Positions 36,117-45,073 of a stretch of DNA of 64,000 bases are shown piece by piece; within the stretch, counting starts at the first letter, position 1, and each line of letters begins with the position of its first letter. The position numbers were made by a program, and so were the translations under genes. The notes beneath the pieces were generated by a model. That model was not told where the DNA came from, searched no databases, and was given only the letters and a program-made list of their open reading frames with translations. Source of the DNA: Oscillospiraceae bacterium (GTDB taxonomy: Bacteria > Bacillota > Clostridia > Oscillospirales > Oscillospiraceae); assembly GCA_018265835.1 (NCBI GenBank), contig JABLYK010000002.1, positions 1 to 64,000 of the forward strand, written 5' to 3'.

Positions 36117-36823
36117 AACGACATTTGTCAATCTGGATGTTGATGGCCAGAAGCACGATCTATCAGGTGCTGGGGCTGTTCCTGGCGCTGGCTGCGGCAG
36201 ACGGAGCCCTGTTTGCGCTGGCGCTGCGGCAGGGCGCGTCCGCGTTGGGACTGGAACAGGTGCTCACAGAGAGCCACCTTCCTGCCGTGTTCGGCGCCGG
36301 CCTGGTTCTCCTCACCGTGGTGCTGTGCCTGAACGGCTGCGAATTCAGCGCAAAGCAGGGCTACACGCTGCGGCGGCTGCGCGTGTCGCAGCGGGAAATT
36401 TTCCTCTGGCAAGCGGTACATAATGCGATGTGCTATTTTCTGCTGCTGGCGGTGCAGACCGGCATTGTGCTTGCCCTGTGCCGGATCTATGTGGCGCGGG
36501 ATCCGGATATGGTGAACGGCCAGACGGTGTTTTTGGCGTTTTACCGCCTGCCGTTTCTGCACAGCCTGCTGCCGCTGGCGGACGTCTGGCGCTATGTGCG
36601 CAACGCGGTGCTGTGCGCGGCGCTCGGTGTGTGCGCGGCGGCGTTCCCAGCGCAGCAGCGGCAGGGGAACCGGGGCATTGCGGTTGTGATTCTGACGATT
36701 CCCACGGCGGCGTTCTTTGCGCAGCAGATGGCCAGCAGCGATTTTGGGATGATCGGTGCGGCGGTGGTCATCACGGCGGTCGCGCTGTTCAATGTGTCGG
36801 AGGTGCTTCATGAAACGGCTTGA
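36113..36823 (+). CDS. Putative ABC transporter membrane subunit 1
   Basis: A 236-residue polytopic protein with six predicted helices (about residues 14-34, 57-80, 102-125, 150-180, 188-206, 212-230) and no recognisable enzymatic motif. A charged loop FSAKQGYTLRRLRVSQREIF resembles coupling segments of ABC-2-type permeases. It is encoded between the GntR regulator and the ATPase, with overlaps at both ends, so a role as exporter permease is inferred from position. Confidence 0.7.
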   Translation: MKRHLSIWMLMARSTIYQVLGLFLALAAADGALFALALRQGASALGLEQVLTESHLPAVFGAGLVLLTVVLCLNGCEFSAKQGYTLRRLRVSQREIFLWQAVHNAMCYFLLLAVQTGIVLALCRIYVARDPDMVNGQTVFLAFYRLPFLHSLLPLADVWRYVRNAVLCAALGVCAAAFPAQQRQGNRGIAVVILTIPTAAFFAQQMASSDFGMIGAAVVITAVALFNVSEVLHETA

Positions 36824-37313
36824 TCTGAAGCGGCTTGTACCGCCGGGGGTGGATGCGCGGCAGGAGCTGACCTGGATGCTCGTCGGCTGGGCGCTCAGCT
36901 TTGTGTACAGTCTGGGGTTTGCAATGCGTCTGGTGAAGGAACTGAGCGCGCTGTATCGGGTCACCGGCGGCAAGCGGGTGCTGCGCAGCGACGCCGCCAT
37001 GCCGGACTTCGCCGGGCTGCTTGGCAGCCATCTGTACGGCTTTTTGCTCGTCGCGCTGTGTATGCTGGCTATCGTGGTGTATCACTACCTTTACCACCGG
37101 CAGGGCAGCAAAAGCATTTACACGATGCGCCGTCTGCCGGACGGTATGGAGCTGCACCGCCGCTGCTGGACGCTGCCGGTGCTCATGGCGCTGGCGAGCC
37201 TGCTGACTGCGTTTGTGCTGCTCATGATTTACTATGCGATTTATATGTTGGGAACCCCGGAATCCTGCCTGACGCCCGGTCAGTGGCAGAAGTTATGGAG
37301 TGTGATCTTATGA
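36810..37313 (+). CDS. Putative ABC transporter membrane subunit 2
   Basis: 167 residues from the ATG at 36810 (GGAGG 6 nt upstream), overlapping the previous gene by 14 bp. It has about three strong transmembrane segments (28-46, 72-92, 125-150). KSIYTMRRLPDGMELHRRCW between helices resembles the coupling segment of its neighbour. The ATPase gene starts within its stop codon. It probably forms a heteromeric permease with the preceding protein (inference). Confidence 0.65.
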   Translation: MKRLDLKRLVPPGVDARQELTWMLVGWALSFVYSLGFAMRLVKELSALYRVTGGKRVLRSDAAMPDFAGLLGSHLYGFLLVALCMLAIVVYHYLYHRQGSKSIYTMRRLPDGMELHRRCWTLPVLMALASLLTAFVLLMIYYAIYMLGTPESCLTPGQWQKLWSVIL

Positions 37314-38044
37314 TAGAACTCAAGCATGTCAGCAAATCCTACGGCGGCAAGCAGGCGCTCGACGATGTGTCGCTCACGCTGCCGCAGGGCGAGATCGTCG
37401 GCCTGTTCGGCGAAAACGGCGCGGGCAAAACCACGCTCATGAAGTGCATTCTCGGTTTTTTGCGCTATGACGGGGAGATCACGCTCGACGGCGCGCCCAT
37501 TTCCCGGAAAACCATCGAGCGCATCTCCTTTGCCACGAGCGAGCATTCGTTCTTTCCGAATCTCACGGCGCAGGGGCACCGGGAGTTTTACGCGGAGCAC
37601 TTCCCGAAGTTTGACGGCAAGCGCTTCGCGGCGCTGATGGACTTTTTCGAGCTGCCGGTGCACAAGCCGCTGCGCGGTTTTTCCACCGGGCAGAAAAATC
37701 AGTTCGAGGTCATTCTGTCCCTGTGCCAGGGCGCGGACTACATCCTGATGGACGAACCCTTTGCAGGCAACGATGTGTTCAACCGCGAGGATTTCTATAA
37801 AGTGCTGCTCGGCATCCTGCGCGAGCATGAGACGGTGCTGCTCTCCACGCATCTGCTGGAGGAGGTTTCGGGCTTCATCGGCCGCGCTGTGCTGCTCCGG
37901 CAGGGGAAAATTGCAGGGGACGTGTCCATGCTGGAGCTGGAGGAACAGGGCAGCGACCTCATGACCTTCGTCAAGCAGACCTACCGCTACCGCGCGGACC
38001 GCGTCAGCCGCGCGCTGGACGATCTGACCGGCGGCGACGCATGA
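37310..38044 (+). CDS. ABC transporter ATP-binding protein
   Basis: 244 residues: Walker A GENGAGKTT (near residue 37), a signature FSTGQKNQFEV that departs from LSGGQ but is seen in YtrB-like ATPases, Walker B YILMDEPFAGND and the switch STHLLEE. It starts at ATG 37310, overlapping the stop of the permease gene (ATGA). It should power the two membrane subunits upstream, as in antibiotic-responsive exporters of the YtrB type. Confidence 0.92.
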   Translation: MIELKHVSKSYGGKQALDDVSLTLPQGEIVGLFGENGAGKTTLMKCILGFLRYDGEITLDGAPISRKTIERISFATSEHSFFPNLTAQGHREFYAEHFPKFDGKRFAALMDFFELPVHKPLRGFSTGQKNQFEVILSLCQGADYILMDEPFAGNDVFNREDFYKVLLGILREHETVLLSTHLLEEVSGFIGRAVLLRQGKIAGDVSMLELEEQGSDLMTFVKQTYRYRADRVSRALDDLTGGDA

Positions 38045-38060
38045 GAGGAGGGGGTAAACC

Positions 38061-39434
38061 ATGCGAAAAAGCCTCATTGTGACGCTGCTGCTGGCCGTGC
38101 TCGCGCTCGGCGGTCTCTGCTGTGCCCATGCCGCGCTCAACGCGCAGGAGGATGCCGTCGCCATCACGGAGACGACCGTTGCGGGCGACCCGGCGGCGGC
38201 AGCGGGCGTCCGGGTGAAATTGCGCACCGCGTGCGCCGGCCACATGCTCTGGGAGACCTGCTACGCGGTTGGCGCGCCGGACGGAACGTATTCGGACTTT
38301 ACCTTTTCCCGTCAGATGCTGCAGGACTCGGAGGGAGGCTACGCCGGGCTGGATTTGTACACCGCCCGGAACAGCAGCTACGGTGGCTCATTCGGAGAGA
38401 CGACGGACGAAAGTGCGCATCCGCAAATGAAGCTGTTCCGCGACGTGGCGAGCCGTATGGGAGACGCATCGGAGCGCACGGAGACGCTCGCGCTGCGCGA
38501 CTATTACGAATTCTATCCGCTGGAGGGGTATCTGGATCTTCCGGCGCTCCGGGAGAATGGCGGCACTCCGCTTGTTGGGGAATATGAGCCGATCCGCTCC
38601 TTTTTCCGCGTCCCGGTTCCGAATGACGTCCGCGCGACCGTCACGGTGCGCAGGGACAGCAACGCGCAGGGCTATAACTGCGACTTCAATCTGACCGGCG
38701 ACGTATGGAATCTCTGGACGAACAGCGTGGTGGCGGGCGACGACACCGTTTATTTCGCGCTCAGCTTCCGCACCGAAAACGGAGGCGTCGTGGACACCAG
38801 CCAGATTCCCGGCGGCGTGGGGATCTACCGACTGTCGGTGGCCGAAGAGCCGGTCAGCCTGAAGATGGTGTTCCCGCTCGATCCGGCGGATGCGGTCTGT
38901 GACCTGCACCTGTCGGCGGATGGGCAAAGGCTGCTGCTCACGACGATCGAGGACGGCGTCTGCTATCTCACCATCATCGACCTTGAGACCATGACGGCGC
39001 TGCAGAAGCTGCCGGTGCTGGAGGACGTAGAGGACGGCGGCTTTGTGAGCGCATACTATCAGGATGACTTTCTAATGCTGCAGTTTTCTGCCGATCAGCA
39101 GAGACGGTTTGCAGTGATTGCCGCGCCGGAGACGGGGGACTATACTGTGGCGATGCGGGGTGATCTGGATGCGGACGACGGCGCGTGGCAGGGTTACGAG
39201 GGCGGCACGGCAATGGACTTCAACGGCGATGCGCTCGTGATTGCCGCGCCGTGGTATGAGGGGATCGCACCGCGCGGCTTCTGGCTATCGGTGTACGGCG
39301 CGGACGGGATGCGCTATTCCGGGCAGTATGCCAGCAGCCTGATGAGCGGCCAGCCGGAAGACACGGTATCCAGCGACCATACCTGCATGTTCACGGACGT
39401 ATCGCCGCTGACCGTCTGCATGCCGGACGCCTGA
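38061..39434 (+). CDS. Secreted protein of unknown function in the GntR-ABC operon
   Basis: A 457-residue protein with an N-terminal signal sequence or anchor (residues 4-24). A mainly beta-strand ectodomain follows, with repeated motifs such as LHLSADGQRLLLTTIEDGV and YLTIIDLETMTALQKL that look like beta-propeller blades. I do not recognise a family. It begins 16 bp after the ATPase gene (GAGAGGAGGG upstream) and ends the operon, so it is probably an extracellular partner or sensor of the exporter. Confidence 0.75.
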   Translation: MRKSLIVTLLLAVLALGGLCCAHAALNAQEDAVAITETTVAGDPAAAAGVRVKLRTACAGHMLWETCYAVGAPDGTYSDFTFSRQMLQDSEGGYAGLDLYTARNSSYGGSFGETTDESAHPQMKLFRDVASRMGDASERTETLALRDYYEFYPLEGYLDLPALRENGGTPLVGEYEPIRSFFRVPVPNDVRATVTVRRDSNAQGYNCDFNLTGDVWNLWTNSVVAGDDTVYFALSFRTENGGVVDTSQIPGGVGIYRLSVAEEPVSLKMVFPLDPADAVCDLHLSADGQRLLLTTIEDGVCYLTIIDLETMTALQKLPVLEDVEDGGFVSAYYQDDFLMLQFSADQQRRFAVIAAPETGDYTVAMRGDLDADDGAWQGYEGGTAMDFNGDALVIAAPWYEGIAPRGFWLSVYGADGMRYSGQYASSLMSGQPEDTVSSDHTCMFTDVSPLTVCMPDA

Positions 39435-39446
39435 ACCGAACGACAC

Positions 39447-39471
39447 AGAGCGCTCCAGAATGGAGCGCTCT
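39447..39471 (+). terminator. Hairpin after the ABC operon
   Basis: AGAGCGCTCCA / TGGAGCGCTCT with a 3-nt loop. Flanking CGAC/GTCG can extend the stem. The T-run is poor. Confidence 0.6.
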
Positions 39472-39602
39472 GCGTCGTTCTGCATATGGAAAAGCAGAGT
39501 TTTCGGTATTTTCACAAATTACCCCTTTTCATTCGGGCATATTTATATTAAAATAAGTCGATTGATTTGATTTTATTTTCTGAAAGTGGGGGAGTCTGTT
39601 CT

Positions 39603-40325
39603 ATGGAAAATGCGGCGCCCAAATTCAAGCGCATCCTGCTGAAGGTCAGCGGTGAGGCGCTTGCCGGGGAGAAAAAGACCGGACTGGATTTTGCGGTGAT
39701 CGGCCGCGTCTGTGACGCGATCGCCCAGTGTGTGGCGATGGGCGTGCAGGTTGGCGTTGTGATCGGCGGCGGCAACTTCTGGCGCGGCGCAAAGGACGGC
39801 GGCGGCAAAATGGAGCGCACCCGCGCCGACCATATGGGCATGCTGGCGACGGTGATGAACTGCCTGGCCGTGTCCGACGTGATGGAGCAAAAGCACATCC
39901 CCGTGCGCGTGATGACTGCGGCGGATATGCGCACCTTCGCCGAGCCGTATACCTGCCTGCGCGCTGTGAGCCATCTGGAGGAGGGTAAGGTCGTCCTCTT
40001 TGGCGGCGGCAGCGGCTGCCCGTATTTCTCCACGGACACGGCGGCAGTCCTGCGCGCGGCGGAGATCGGCGCAGACGCGATCCTGCTCGCCAAGAACATC
40101 GACGGGGTGTACAGCGCTGACCCGCGTCAGGATCCCGGCGCCGTGAAGTACGACGCCATTACCTATGACGAGGTGCTCGCACAGCATCTGGCGGTGATGG
40201 ATTCGACCGCAACGTCGCTCGCCATGGACAACAATATCCCCGTCTTCGTCTTTGCGCTGTCCGACCCTGAAAACATTGTGCGCGCCGTCTGCGGAGAAGC
40301 GGTCGGCACGATCGTCACGAAGTGA
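39603..40325 (+). CDS. pyrH: UMP kinase
   Basis: 240 residues from the ATG at 39603 (GGGGGAG upstream). It is an amino-acid-kinase fold: RILLKVSGEALAG at the N-terminus, VVIGGGNFWRG, GSGCPYFSTDTAAVLRAAEI, AKNIDGVYSADP and DNNIPVFVF. It phosphorylates UMP to UDP in pyrimidine synthesis. It heads the pyrH-frr-uppS-cdsA-dxr-rseP-ispG-polC run conserved in Firmicutes; rpsB and tsf, which often precede it, are not here. Confidence 0.95.
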   Translation: MENAAPKFKRILLKVSGEALAGEKKTGLDFAVIGRVCDAIAQCVAMGVQVGVVIGGGNFWRGAKDGGGKMERTRADHMGMLATVMNCLAVSDVMEQKHIPVRVMTAADMRTFAEPYTCLRAVSHLEEGKVVLFGGGSGCPYFSTDTAAVLRAAEIGADAILLAKNIDGVYSADPRQDPGAVKYDAITYDEVLAQHLAVMDSTATSLAMDNNIPVFVFALSDPENIVRAVCGEAVGTIVTK

Positions 40326-40352
40326 AACAACAAGCGATAGGAGGATAATATT

Positions 40353-40907
40353 ATGTCAACCGATTATTCCGAGTTTGAAGCAAAGATGAAGAAGACCACC
40401 GAGGTGCTCTCCGAGCAGTTCGCCGCGGTGCGCGCGGGCAAGGCCAACCCCGCCGTGCTTGACCGTATCACGGTCGATTACTACGGCTCGCCCACGCCCA
40501 TCCAGCAGATCGCGTCCGTCAGCACGCCGGATGCGCGCTCGCTGCTCATCCAGCCGTGGGACGGCTCTGTCCTCAAGGGCATTGAGAAGGCGATCCTCGC
40601 CTCCGACCTGGGCATCAATCCGCAGAACGATGGCCGCGCCATCCGTCTGGTGTTCCCGCAGCTCACCGAGGAGCGCCGCAAGGAGCTGGCCAAGCAGGTG
40701 AAGAAATACGCGGAGGAATCCAAGGTTGCCGTGCGCAACATCCGCCGCGACGCGATGGAAAAGTTCAAGGCGCAGAAGAAAAAGTCCGAGATCACCGAGG
40801 ACGATCTGAAGGTCGTCGAGAAGGACATGCAGAAGCTCACCGACGACTATATCAAGGAAGTCGATAAGATCGCCGCGAAAAAAGAGCAGGAGCTCATGGA
40901 GCTTTAA
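40353..40907 (+). CDS. frr: Ribosome recycling factor
   Basis: 184 residues, full length for the family. It has VRAGKANPAVLDRITVDYYG, PTPIQQIASVSTPDARSLLI, PWDGSVLKGIEKAI and VRNIRRDAMEKFK in the triple-helix domain. With EF-G it splits post-termination ribosomes. ATG follows ATAGGAGG. It lies 27 bp after pyrH. Confidence 0.97.
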   Translation: MSTDYSEFEAKMKKTTEVLSEQFAAVRAGKANPAVLDRITVDYYGSPTPIQQIASVSTPDARSLLIQPWDGSVLKGIEKAILASDLGINPQNDGRAIRLVFPQLTEERRKELAKQVKKYAEESKVAVRNIRRDAMEKFKAQKKKSEITEDDLKVVEKDMQKLTDDYIKEVDKIAAKKEQELMEL

Positions 40908-40920
40908 GCGGTATTTCGCC

Positions 40921-40948
40921 AATCAGGGGGATTTTTATCCCCCTGATT
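40921..40948 (+). terminator. Hairpin after frr, now at the left edge of repeat E
   Basis: AATCAGGGGG / CCCCCTGATT with an ATTTTTAT loop. The right half plus two bases (40931-40950) is repeated exactly at 41132-41151 on the far side of repeat E. Confidence 0.65.
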
Positions 40949-41151
40949 GACAGCTTGTCGAAAAGCCTCGCAGAGTTTCGCCGCTCGGAAGCGGCGAAAG
41001 AAAATCAAATTCATTTTTTCCGGCGACATGTGCGGCGGGAAAAATACGTTTCGGCCTGCAAACGTGCGAGCGTAGCGAGCGCGCTGCGGCAGGCCGCGAC
41101 CCCCTCAAAAAAGTGCCTGCACTTTTTTGAAATTTTTATCCCCCTGATTGA
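40931..41151 (-). repeat. Intergenic repeat family, copy E (181 bp, inverted) with 20-bp flanking direct repeats
   Basis: The element (40951-41131) reads in reverse: CAGCTTGTCGAAAAGCC, CGCCGCTCGGAAGCGGCG, CGACATGTGCGGCGGG, CGGCCTGCAAACGTGCGAG and the terminal hairpin TCAAAAAAGTGC / GCACTTTTTTGA (41105-41130). The central 200 bp of the long form are missing. The flanks are identical, ATTTTTATCCCCCTGATTGA at 40931-40950 and 41132-41151. It fills the gap 40908-41216 between frr and uppS. Confidence 0.9.
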
Positions 41152-41172
41152 ATATCCTGCTCTGAGCAGGAG

Positions 41173-41197
41173 AAAAAACGCCCCGGCTGCCGGGGCG
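41173..41197 (-). terminator. Antisense-oriented terminator upstream of uppS
   Basis: CGCCCCGG / CCGGGGCG (41179-41197). On the minus strand it is followed by TTTTTT (41178-41173). No minus-strand gene is nearby; it may block antisense transcripts or act as an mRNA 5' hairpin for uppS. Confidence 0.45.
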
Positions 41198-41216
41198 GAA
41201 GCATGGAGCACAAGCA

Positions 41217-41957
41217 ATGGGCATTTTCAAGAAACAGCCGCCTGCGCCGCAGGTGGATTTCACACGTCTGCCGCGCCACGTCGCCATCATTCTCGACGGC
41301 AACGGCCGCTGGGCCAAAGCGCGCGGCCTGCCGCGCACCGCGGGACACGGCGCGGGGGCGGAAGCGTTCCGCCGCATCGGCAACTACTGCAAGGACATCG
41401 GCATCGAATACCTCACGGTGTACGCCTTTTCCACGGAAAACTGGAAGCGTCCGCCGGAGGAGGTGCGCACCATCATGGCCATCTTTGAGAAATACATGAT
41501 GGAGGCGCTGTCCATCATGGAGCGCGACCGGTTCAAGATGCGCTTTTTCGGCGACATTTCCGCGCTCTCGCTGCGCCTGCAGGAGCTGATGGCTGCGGCA
41601 GAAGAAAAGAGCACCCACTACGAGGGGTGCCAGATGAACATGTGTATCAATTACGGCGGCCGGGATGAGATCATCCGGGCGGTGCGCCGCTATGCGCAGG
41701 AATTCAAGGACGGCACTGCGCCGGAACTGACGGAGGAGACGTTTGGAAGCTATCTCTATTCCGCCGGTATCCCGGATCCCGACCTCATCATCCGCACGAG
41801 CGGGGAGGAGCGGCTGTCCAACTTCCTGCCGTGGCAGGGGGCGTATTCCGAGCTGTATTTTACCGACGTGCTGTGGCCGGACTTCACCGAGCGCGACATG
41901 GACGCAGCGCTTGCCGAATTCCAGCGCCGTGACCGGCGGTTTGGCGGCGTGAAGTAA
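41217..41957 (+). CDS. uppS: Isoprenyl (undecaprenyl) diphosphate synthase
   Basis: 246 residues of the cis-prenyltransferase family: HVAIILDGNGRWAKARG with the catalytic Asp, YLTVYAFSTENWKRP, INYGGRDEI, and the IPP-binding PDLIIRTSGEERLSNFLPWQ. It makes the C55 lipid carrier for peptidoglycan. It belongs to the conserved cluster but is separated from frr by repeat E, so it may depend on read-through or a local promoter that I could not identify. The ribosome site before ATG 41217 is weak (GGAGCACAAGCA). Confidence 0.95.
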   Translation: MGIFKKQPPAPQVDFTRLPRHVAIILDGNGRWAKARGLPRTAGHGAGAEAFRRIGNYCKDIGIEYLTVYAFSTENWKRPPEEVRTIMAIFEKYMMEALSIMERDRFKMRFFGDISALSLRLQELMAAAEEKSTHYEGCQMNMCINYGGRDEIIRAVRRYAQEFKDGTAPELTEETFGSYLYSAGIPDPDLIIRTSGEERLSNFLPWQGAYSELYFTDVLWPDFTERDMDAALAEFQRRDRRFGGVK

Positions 41958-42013
41958 TTCGCCGGACAGAGAAAGATACTGGCCGCCGTGCGGCGGCCTC
42001 TGGAGGAACGTTT

Positions 42014-42847
42014 ATGAAAAACAGAGTCATTGTTGCGGTGATCGGAATTCCCGTGCTGCTGGCGGTCATCTTTTTTGCACCGCTGTGGGCGTGGGGCATC
42101 GTAGTGGCGATCATGGCGTCGTTCTGCGCATGGGAGCTGCTGCACTGCGCCATGCCGGCATTTGTGCCGCGCTTTGCGATCTACGCGGGCGTGTGCGGCG
42201 CCGCCATCCCCATCGGCACGGCGTTCGGCGCGGGCGAGCTCACGTTCAAGATCGCGGCATACGTGCTGTTTGTGGTCATGTTTGCGGAGATGATGTGCTC
42301 CTTCCGGAAGGAGAAGCATGTTCCGTTTATCGACCTTGCGCTGGTGTTTGCGGCGGGGCTGGTCATTCCGTTTCTGCTCTCGGCGCTCGTGCGGCTCGGC
42401 CTGCGTGAGCCGAAGGCGCCGTATCTGCTGCTGCCGTTCGTCATTACCTGGCTGAGCGATTCCGGCGCGTTCTTCGTCGGCCGCAGTCGCGGCAAAACGA
42501 AGCTGGCGCCCGCGCTTTCGCCGAACAAGACGGTGGAGGGCAGCATCGGCGGCTTCGTCTGCGCGATCCTCGCGGCGATTTTGTACGGCCTGATCCTGCA
42601 CTGGTGCCACTTCCACGTGAACATTCTGGTCATGGCGGTCTACGGCTTCTTCGGCAGCCTTGCCGGGCAGGCGGGCGACCTCGCGTTCTCGGCCATCAAG
42701 CGGGAGCACGGCATCAAGGATTACAGCAATCTGCTGCCCGGTCACGGCGGGATGCTCGACCGGTTTGACAGCACCATTTTCACTGCGCCCATTTTGGAGC
42801 TGCTGGTACTGTGCGTACCGGCAATCACCGTTGCGGTGGGCGCGTAA
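42014..42847 (+). CDS. cdsA: Phosphatidate cytidylyltransferase
   Basis: 277 residues with about eight transmembrane segments and the C-terminal CDP-alcohol signature SAIKREHGIKDYSNLLPGHG then GMLDRFDS. FVGRSRGKTKLAPALSPNKT precedes it. It converts phosphatidate and CTP to CDP-diacylglycerol for phospholipid synthesis. ATG follows GGAGGAACGTTT, 56 bp after uppS. Confidence 0.95.
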   Translation: MKNRVIVAVIGIPVLLAVIFFAPLWAWGIVVAIMASFCAWELLHCAMPAFVPRFAIYAGVCGAAIPIGTAFGAGELTFKIAAYVLFVVMFAEMMCSFRKEKHVPFIDLALVFAAGLVIPFLLSALVRLGLREPKAPYLLLPFVITWLSDSGAFFVGRSRGKTKLAPALSPNKTVEGSIGGFVCAILAAILYGLILHWCHFHVNILVMAVYGFFGSLAGQAGDLAFSAIKREHGIKDYSNLLPGHGGMLDRFDSTIFTAPILELLVLCVPAITVAVGA

Positions 42848-42865
42848 CGGCAAAGAGGACTTTTT

Positions 42866-44014
42866 ATGATGCATTCGATTTCTATCTTAGGCTCCACGGG
42901 CAGCATCGGCCGGCAGACGGTCGCGGTTGCGGAGCATCTCGGTCTCGATGTGCGGGCGCTCACCACGAACCGGAACATCCGGCTCGTGGAGGAACAGGCG
43001 CGGCGGCTGCACCCGGCGTTCGTCGCGGTGTACGACGAGACGGCGGCGAAAGCGCTGCGCATTGCGCTGGCGGATACGGACATTGCCGTCGGCAGCGGGG
43101 AGCGCGGCCTGTGCGAGGCGGCAGTCATCTCCGGCGCGCAGACGGTGGTCACGGCGGTGTCCGGCGCGGTCGGCCTGCGCCCGACGCTGGAGGCCATTGA
43201 AAAGGGGCGGCGCATCGCGCTCGCCAACAAGGAGACGCTCGTCTGCGCGGGCGAGATCGTCATGCAGCGCGCGATGCAGTGCGGTGCGGAGATCGTCCCC
43301 GTGGACTCGGAGCATTCGGCCATCTTCCAATGCCTGACGGGGCGGAAGGGCGAGCTGAAAAAAATCCTGCTCACCGGCTCCGGCGGGCCGTTTCGCGGCT
43401 GGACGCGCGAGCAGACGGCGTCCGTCACGCCGGAGCAGGCTGTCAAGCACCCGAACTGGAGCATGGGCGCGAAGATCAGCGTCGATTCCGCGACGATGAT
43501 GAACAAGGGGCTGGAATTCATCGAGGCGATGCACCTGTTCGGCGTCACGCCCGACGATATTCAGGTGCTCATCCACCCGGAGAGCGTGGTGCACTCCATG
43601 GTGGAGCTGGTGGACGGCACGGTCATCGCGCAGCTTGGCGTGCCGAACATGGAGCTGCCGATCCAGTATGCGCTCACCTATCCGGAGCGGACAGAGAGCC
43701 TTTGCGGTACGCTGGACTTCACGCAGCTCACCACCGGATTGCATTTTTACGCACCGGAGCTGGAGCGGCTTCCGTGCCTTGCGCTTGCCATGCGCTGTGC
43801 GCGCACGGGCGGCACCGCGCCAAGCGTGATGAACGCGGCCAACGAAGTTGCGGTCGGCCTGTTTTTGAACCATCAAATCGGGTACAATGAAATTTATGAC
43901 AGCGTTGCTGCGGCGGTCGAGGACATCCCCGCCACGGCGGCGCCGGATCTGGACACGATCCGCGCGGCGGATGCTGCGGCGCGCGATTTTGTCCGGTCCT
44001 ATTTCCACGTTTGA
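42866..44014 (+). CDS. dxr: 1-deoxy-D-xylulose 5-phosphate reductoisomerase
   Basis: 382 residues: the NADPH-binding SILGSTGSIGRQT, LANKETLVCAGE, the catalytic VPVDSEHSAIFQCL, TGSGGPFRGW, HPNWSMGAKISVDSATMMNK and VHSMVELVDG. It makes 2-C-methylerythritol 4-phosphate, the committed MEP-pathway step. It starts at ATG 42866 or the adjacent ATG 42869. ispG of the same pathway lies two genes downstream. Confidence 0.96.
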   Translation: MMHSISILGSTGSIGRQTVAVAEHLGLDVRALTTNRNIRLVEEQARRLHPAFVAVYDETAAKALRIALADTDIAVGSGERGLCEAAVISGAQTVVTAVSGAVGLRPTLEAIEKGRRIALANKETLVCAGEIVMQRAMQCGAEIVPVDSEHSAIFQCLTGRKGELKKILLTGSGGPFRGWTREQTASVTPEQAVKHPNWSMGAKISVDSATMMNKGLEFIEAMHLFGVTPDDIQVLIHPESVVHSMVELVDGTVIAQLGVPNMELPIQYALTYPERTESLCGTLDFTQLTTGLHFYAPELERLPCLALAMRCARTGGTAPSVMNAANEVAVGLFLNHQIGYNEIYDSVAAAVEDIPATAAPDLDTIRAADAAARDFVRSYFHV

Positions 44015-44025
44015 AAGGAACTTGC

Positions 44026-45072
44026 ATGTATATCATTCTCGCAATTCTCATGTTCGGCGTGCTCATCGCCGTGCACGAACTGGGTCACTTTCTCGCGGCG
44101 AAGGCCTGCGGCGTGCGGGTGGAGGAGTTTGCCATCGGCATGGGCCCGGCCATCTGGAAAAAGCAGAAGGGGGAGACGCTTTACGCCCTGCGCTGCCTGC
44201 CGATCGGCGGCTTTTGCGCCATGACGGGCGAGGACGAGGAAGTGGACGATCCGCGCGCATTTTCGAGCCAGAGCGCGTGGAAGCGCATCATCATTCTCGT
44301 TGCGGGCGCGGCGATGAACTTCCTGATTGGCCTCATTCTCATCCTGCTGGTGTTCTCCAAGGCGGAAGCGTTCACGACCCCAACCATCACCGGGTTCATG
44401 GACGGCTGCCCCTACGAGGGCGAGGCGGGGCTGCAGGAGGGCGACCTCATCTGGTCGATTGACGGGCACCGCATCTATTTTTCCTCCAACGTCAGCGAAT
44501 ACCTTGCGCGCGGCAGCGGCACGTATGATATCGTTGTCAAGCGCGGCGGGGAAAAGGTGACGCTCGAAGATTTCGAGATGACCCCGCGCGAATACGAGGG
44601 GCAGGAGGGCAAGTTTTACGGACTGAATTTCGGCGTGAAGGAAGCCAGCTTCGGCGCGCGATTGCGCTATTCCTGGTACTGTGCGCTGGACTTTGTGCGC
44701 ATGGTCTGGAACGGCCTGCGTGACCTGCTCGCGGGCGCCGTGGGCGTGAACGATCTGTCCGGCCCGGTCGGCATCGTGAGCATGATGAACGACGTGGGGC
44801 ATTCTGCGGAATCGACCGCCGTGGCGCTGAACAATCTTGCGTATTTCACGGCGTTCATTGCCATCAACCTTGCGGTGATGAATCTGCTGCCGCTGCCCGC
44901 GCTGGACGGCGGACGCATCTTCTGCCTGCTTGTGACGTGGTGCATTGAGCGCGTCAGCCGCAAGAAGGTGAATCCCAAGTACGAGGGCTATATCCACACC
45001 ACGGGCATGGTTTTGCTGCTGGGGCTGATGGCCTTCGTCATGTACAACGATATTGCAAAACTGATTTCCTGA
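44026..45072 (+). CDS. rseP: RseP-type intramembrane zinc metalloprotease (site-2 protease)
   Basis: 348 residues from the ATG at 44026 (AAAGGA upstream, 11 bp after dxr). The zinc site VHELGHFLAAK is in the first helix, followed by GFCAMTGEDEEVDDPRAF, a single PDZ domain (about residues 115-190) and the third zinc ligand in NLLPLPALDGGR. It cleaves membrane anti-sigma factors and signal peptide remnants. Its usual Firmicute position in this cluster is kept. Confidence 0.95.
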   Translation: MYIILAILMFGVLIAVHELGHFLAAKACGVRVEEFAIGMGPAIWKKQKGETLYALRCLPIGGFCAMTGEDEEVDDPRAFSSQSAWKRIIILVAGAAMNFLIGLILILLVFSKAEAFTTPTITGFMDGCPYEGEAGLQEGDLIWSIDGHRIYFSSNVSEYLARGSGTYDIVVKRGGEKVTLEDFEMTPREYEGQEGKFYGLNFGVKEASFGARLRYSWYCALDFVRMVWNGLRDLLAGAVGVNDLSGPVGIVSMMNDVGHSAESTAVALNNLAYFTAFIAINLAVMNLLPLPALDGGRIFCLLVTWCIERVSRKKVNPKYEGYIHTTGMVLLLGLMAFVMYNDIAKLIS

Positions 45073-45073
45073 T

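Noticed and set aside
40908..41216. Group II intron or retron at the frr-uppS junction, suggested by the terminator duplication
   Set aside because: The insert is only 181 bp, lacks domain V-like and reverse-transcriptase features, and matches the local repeat family instead.
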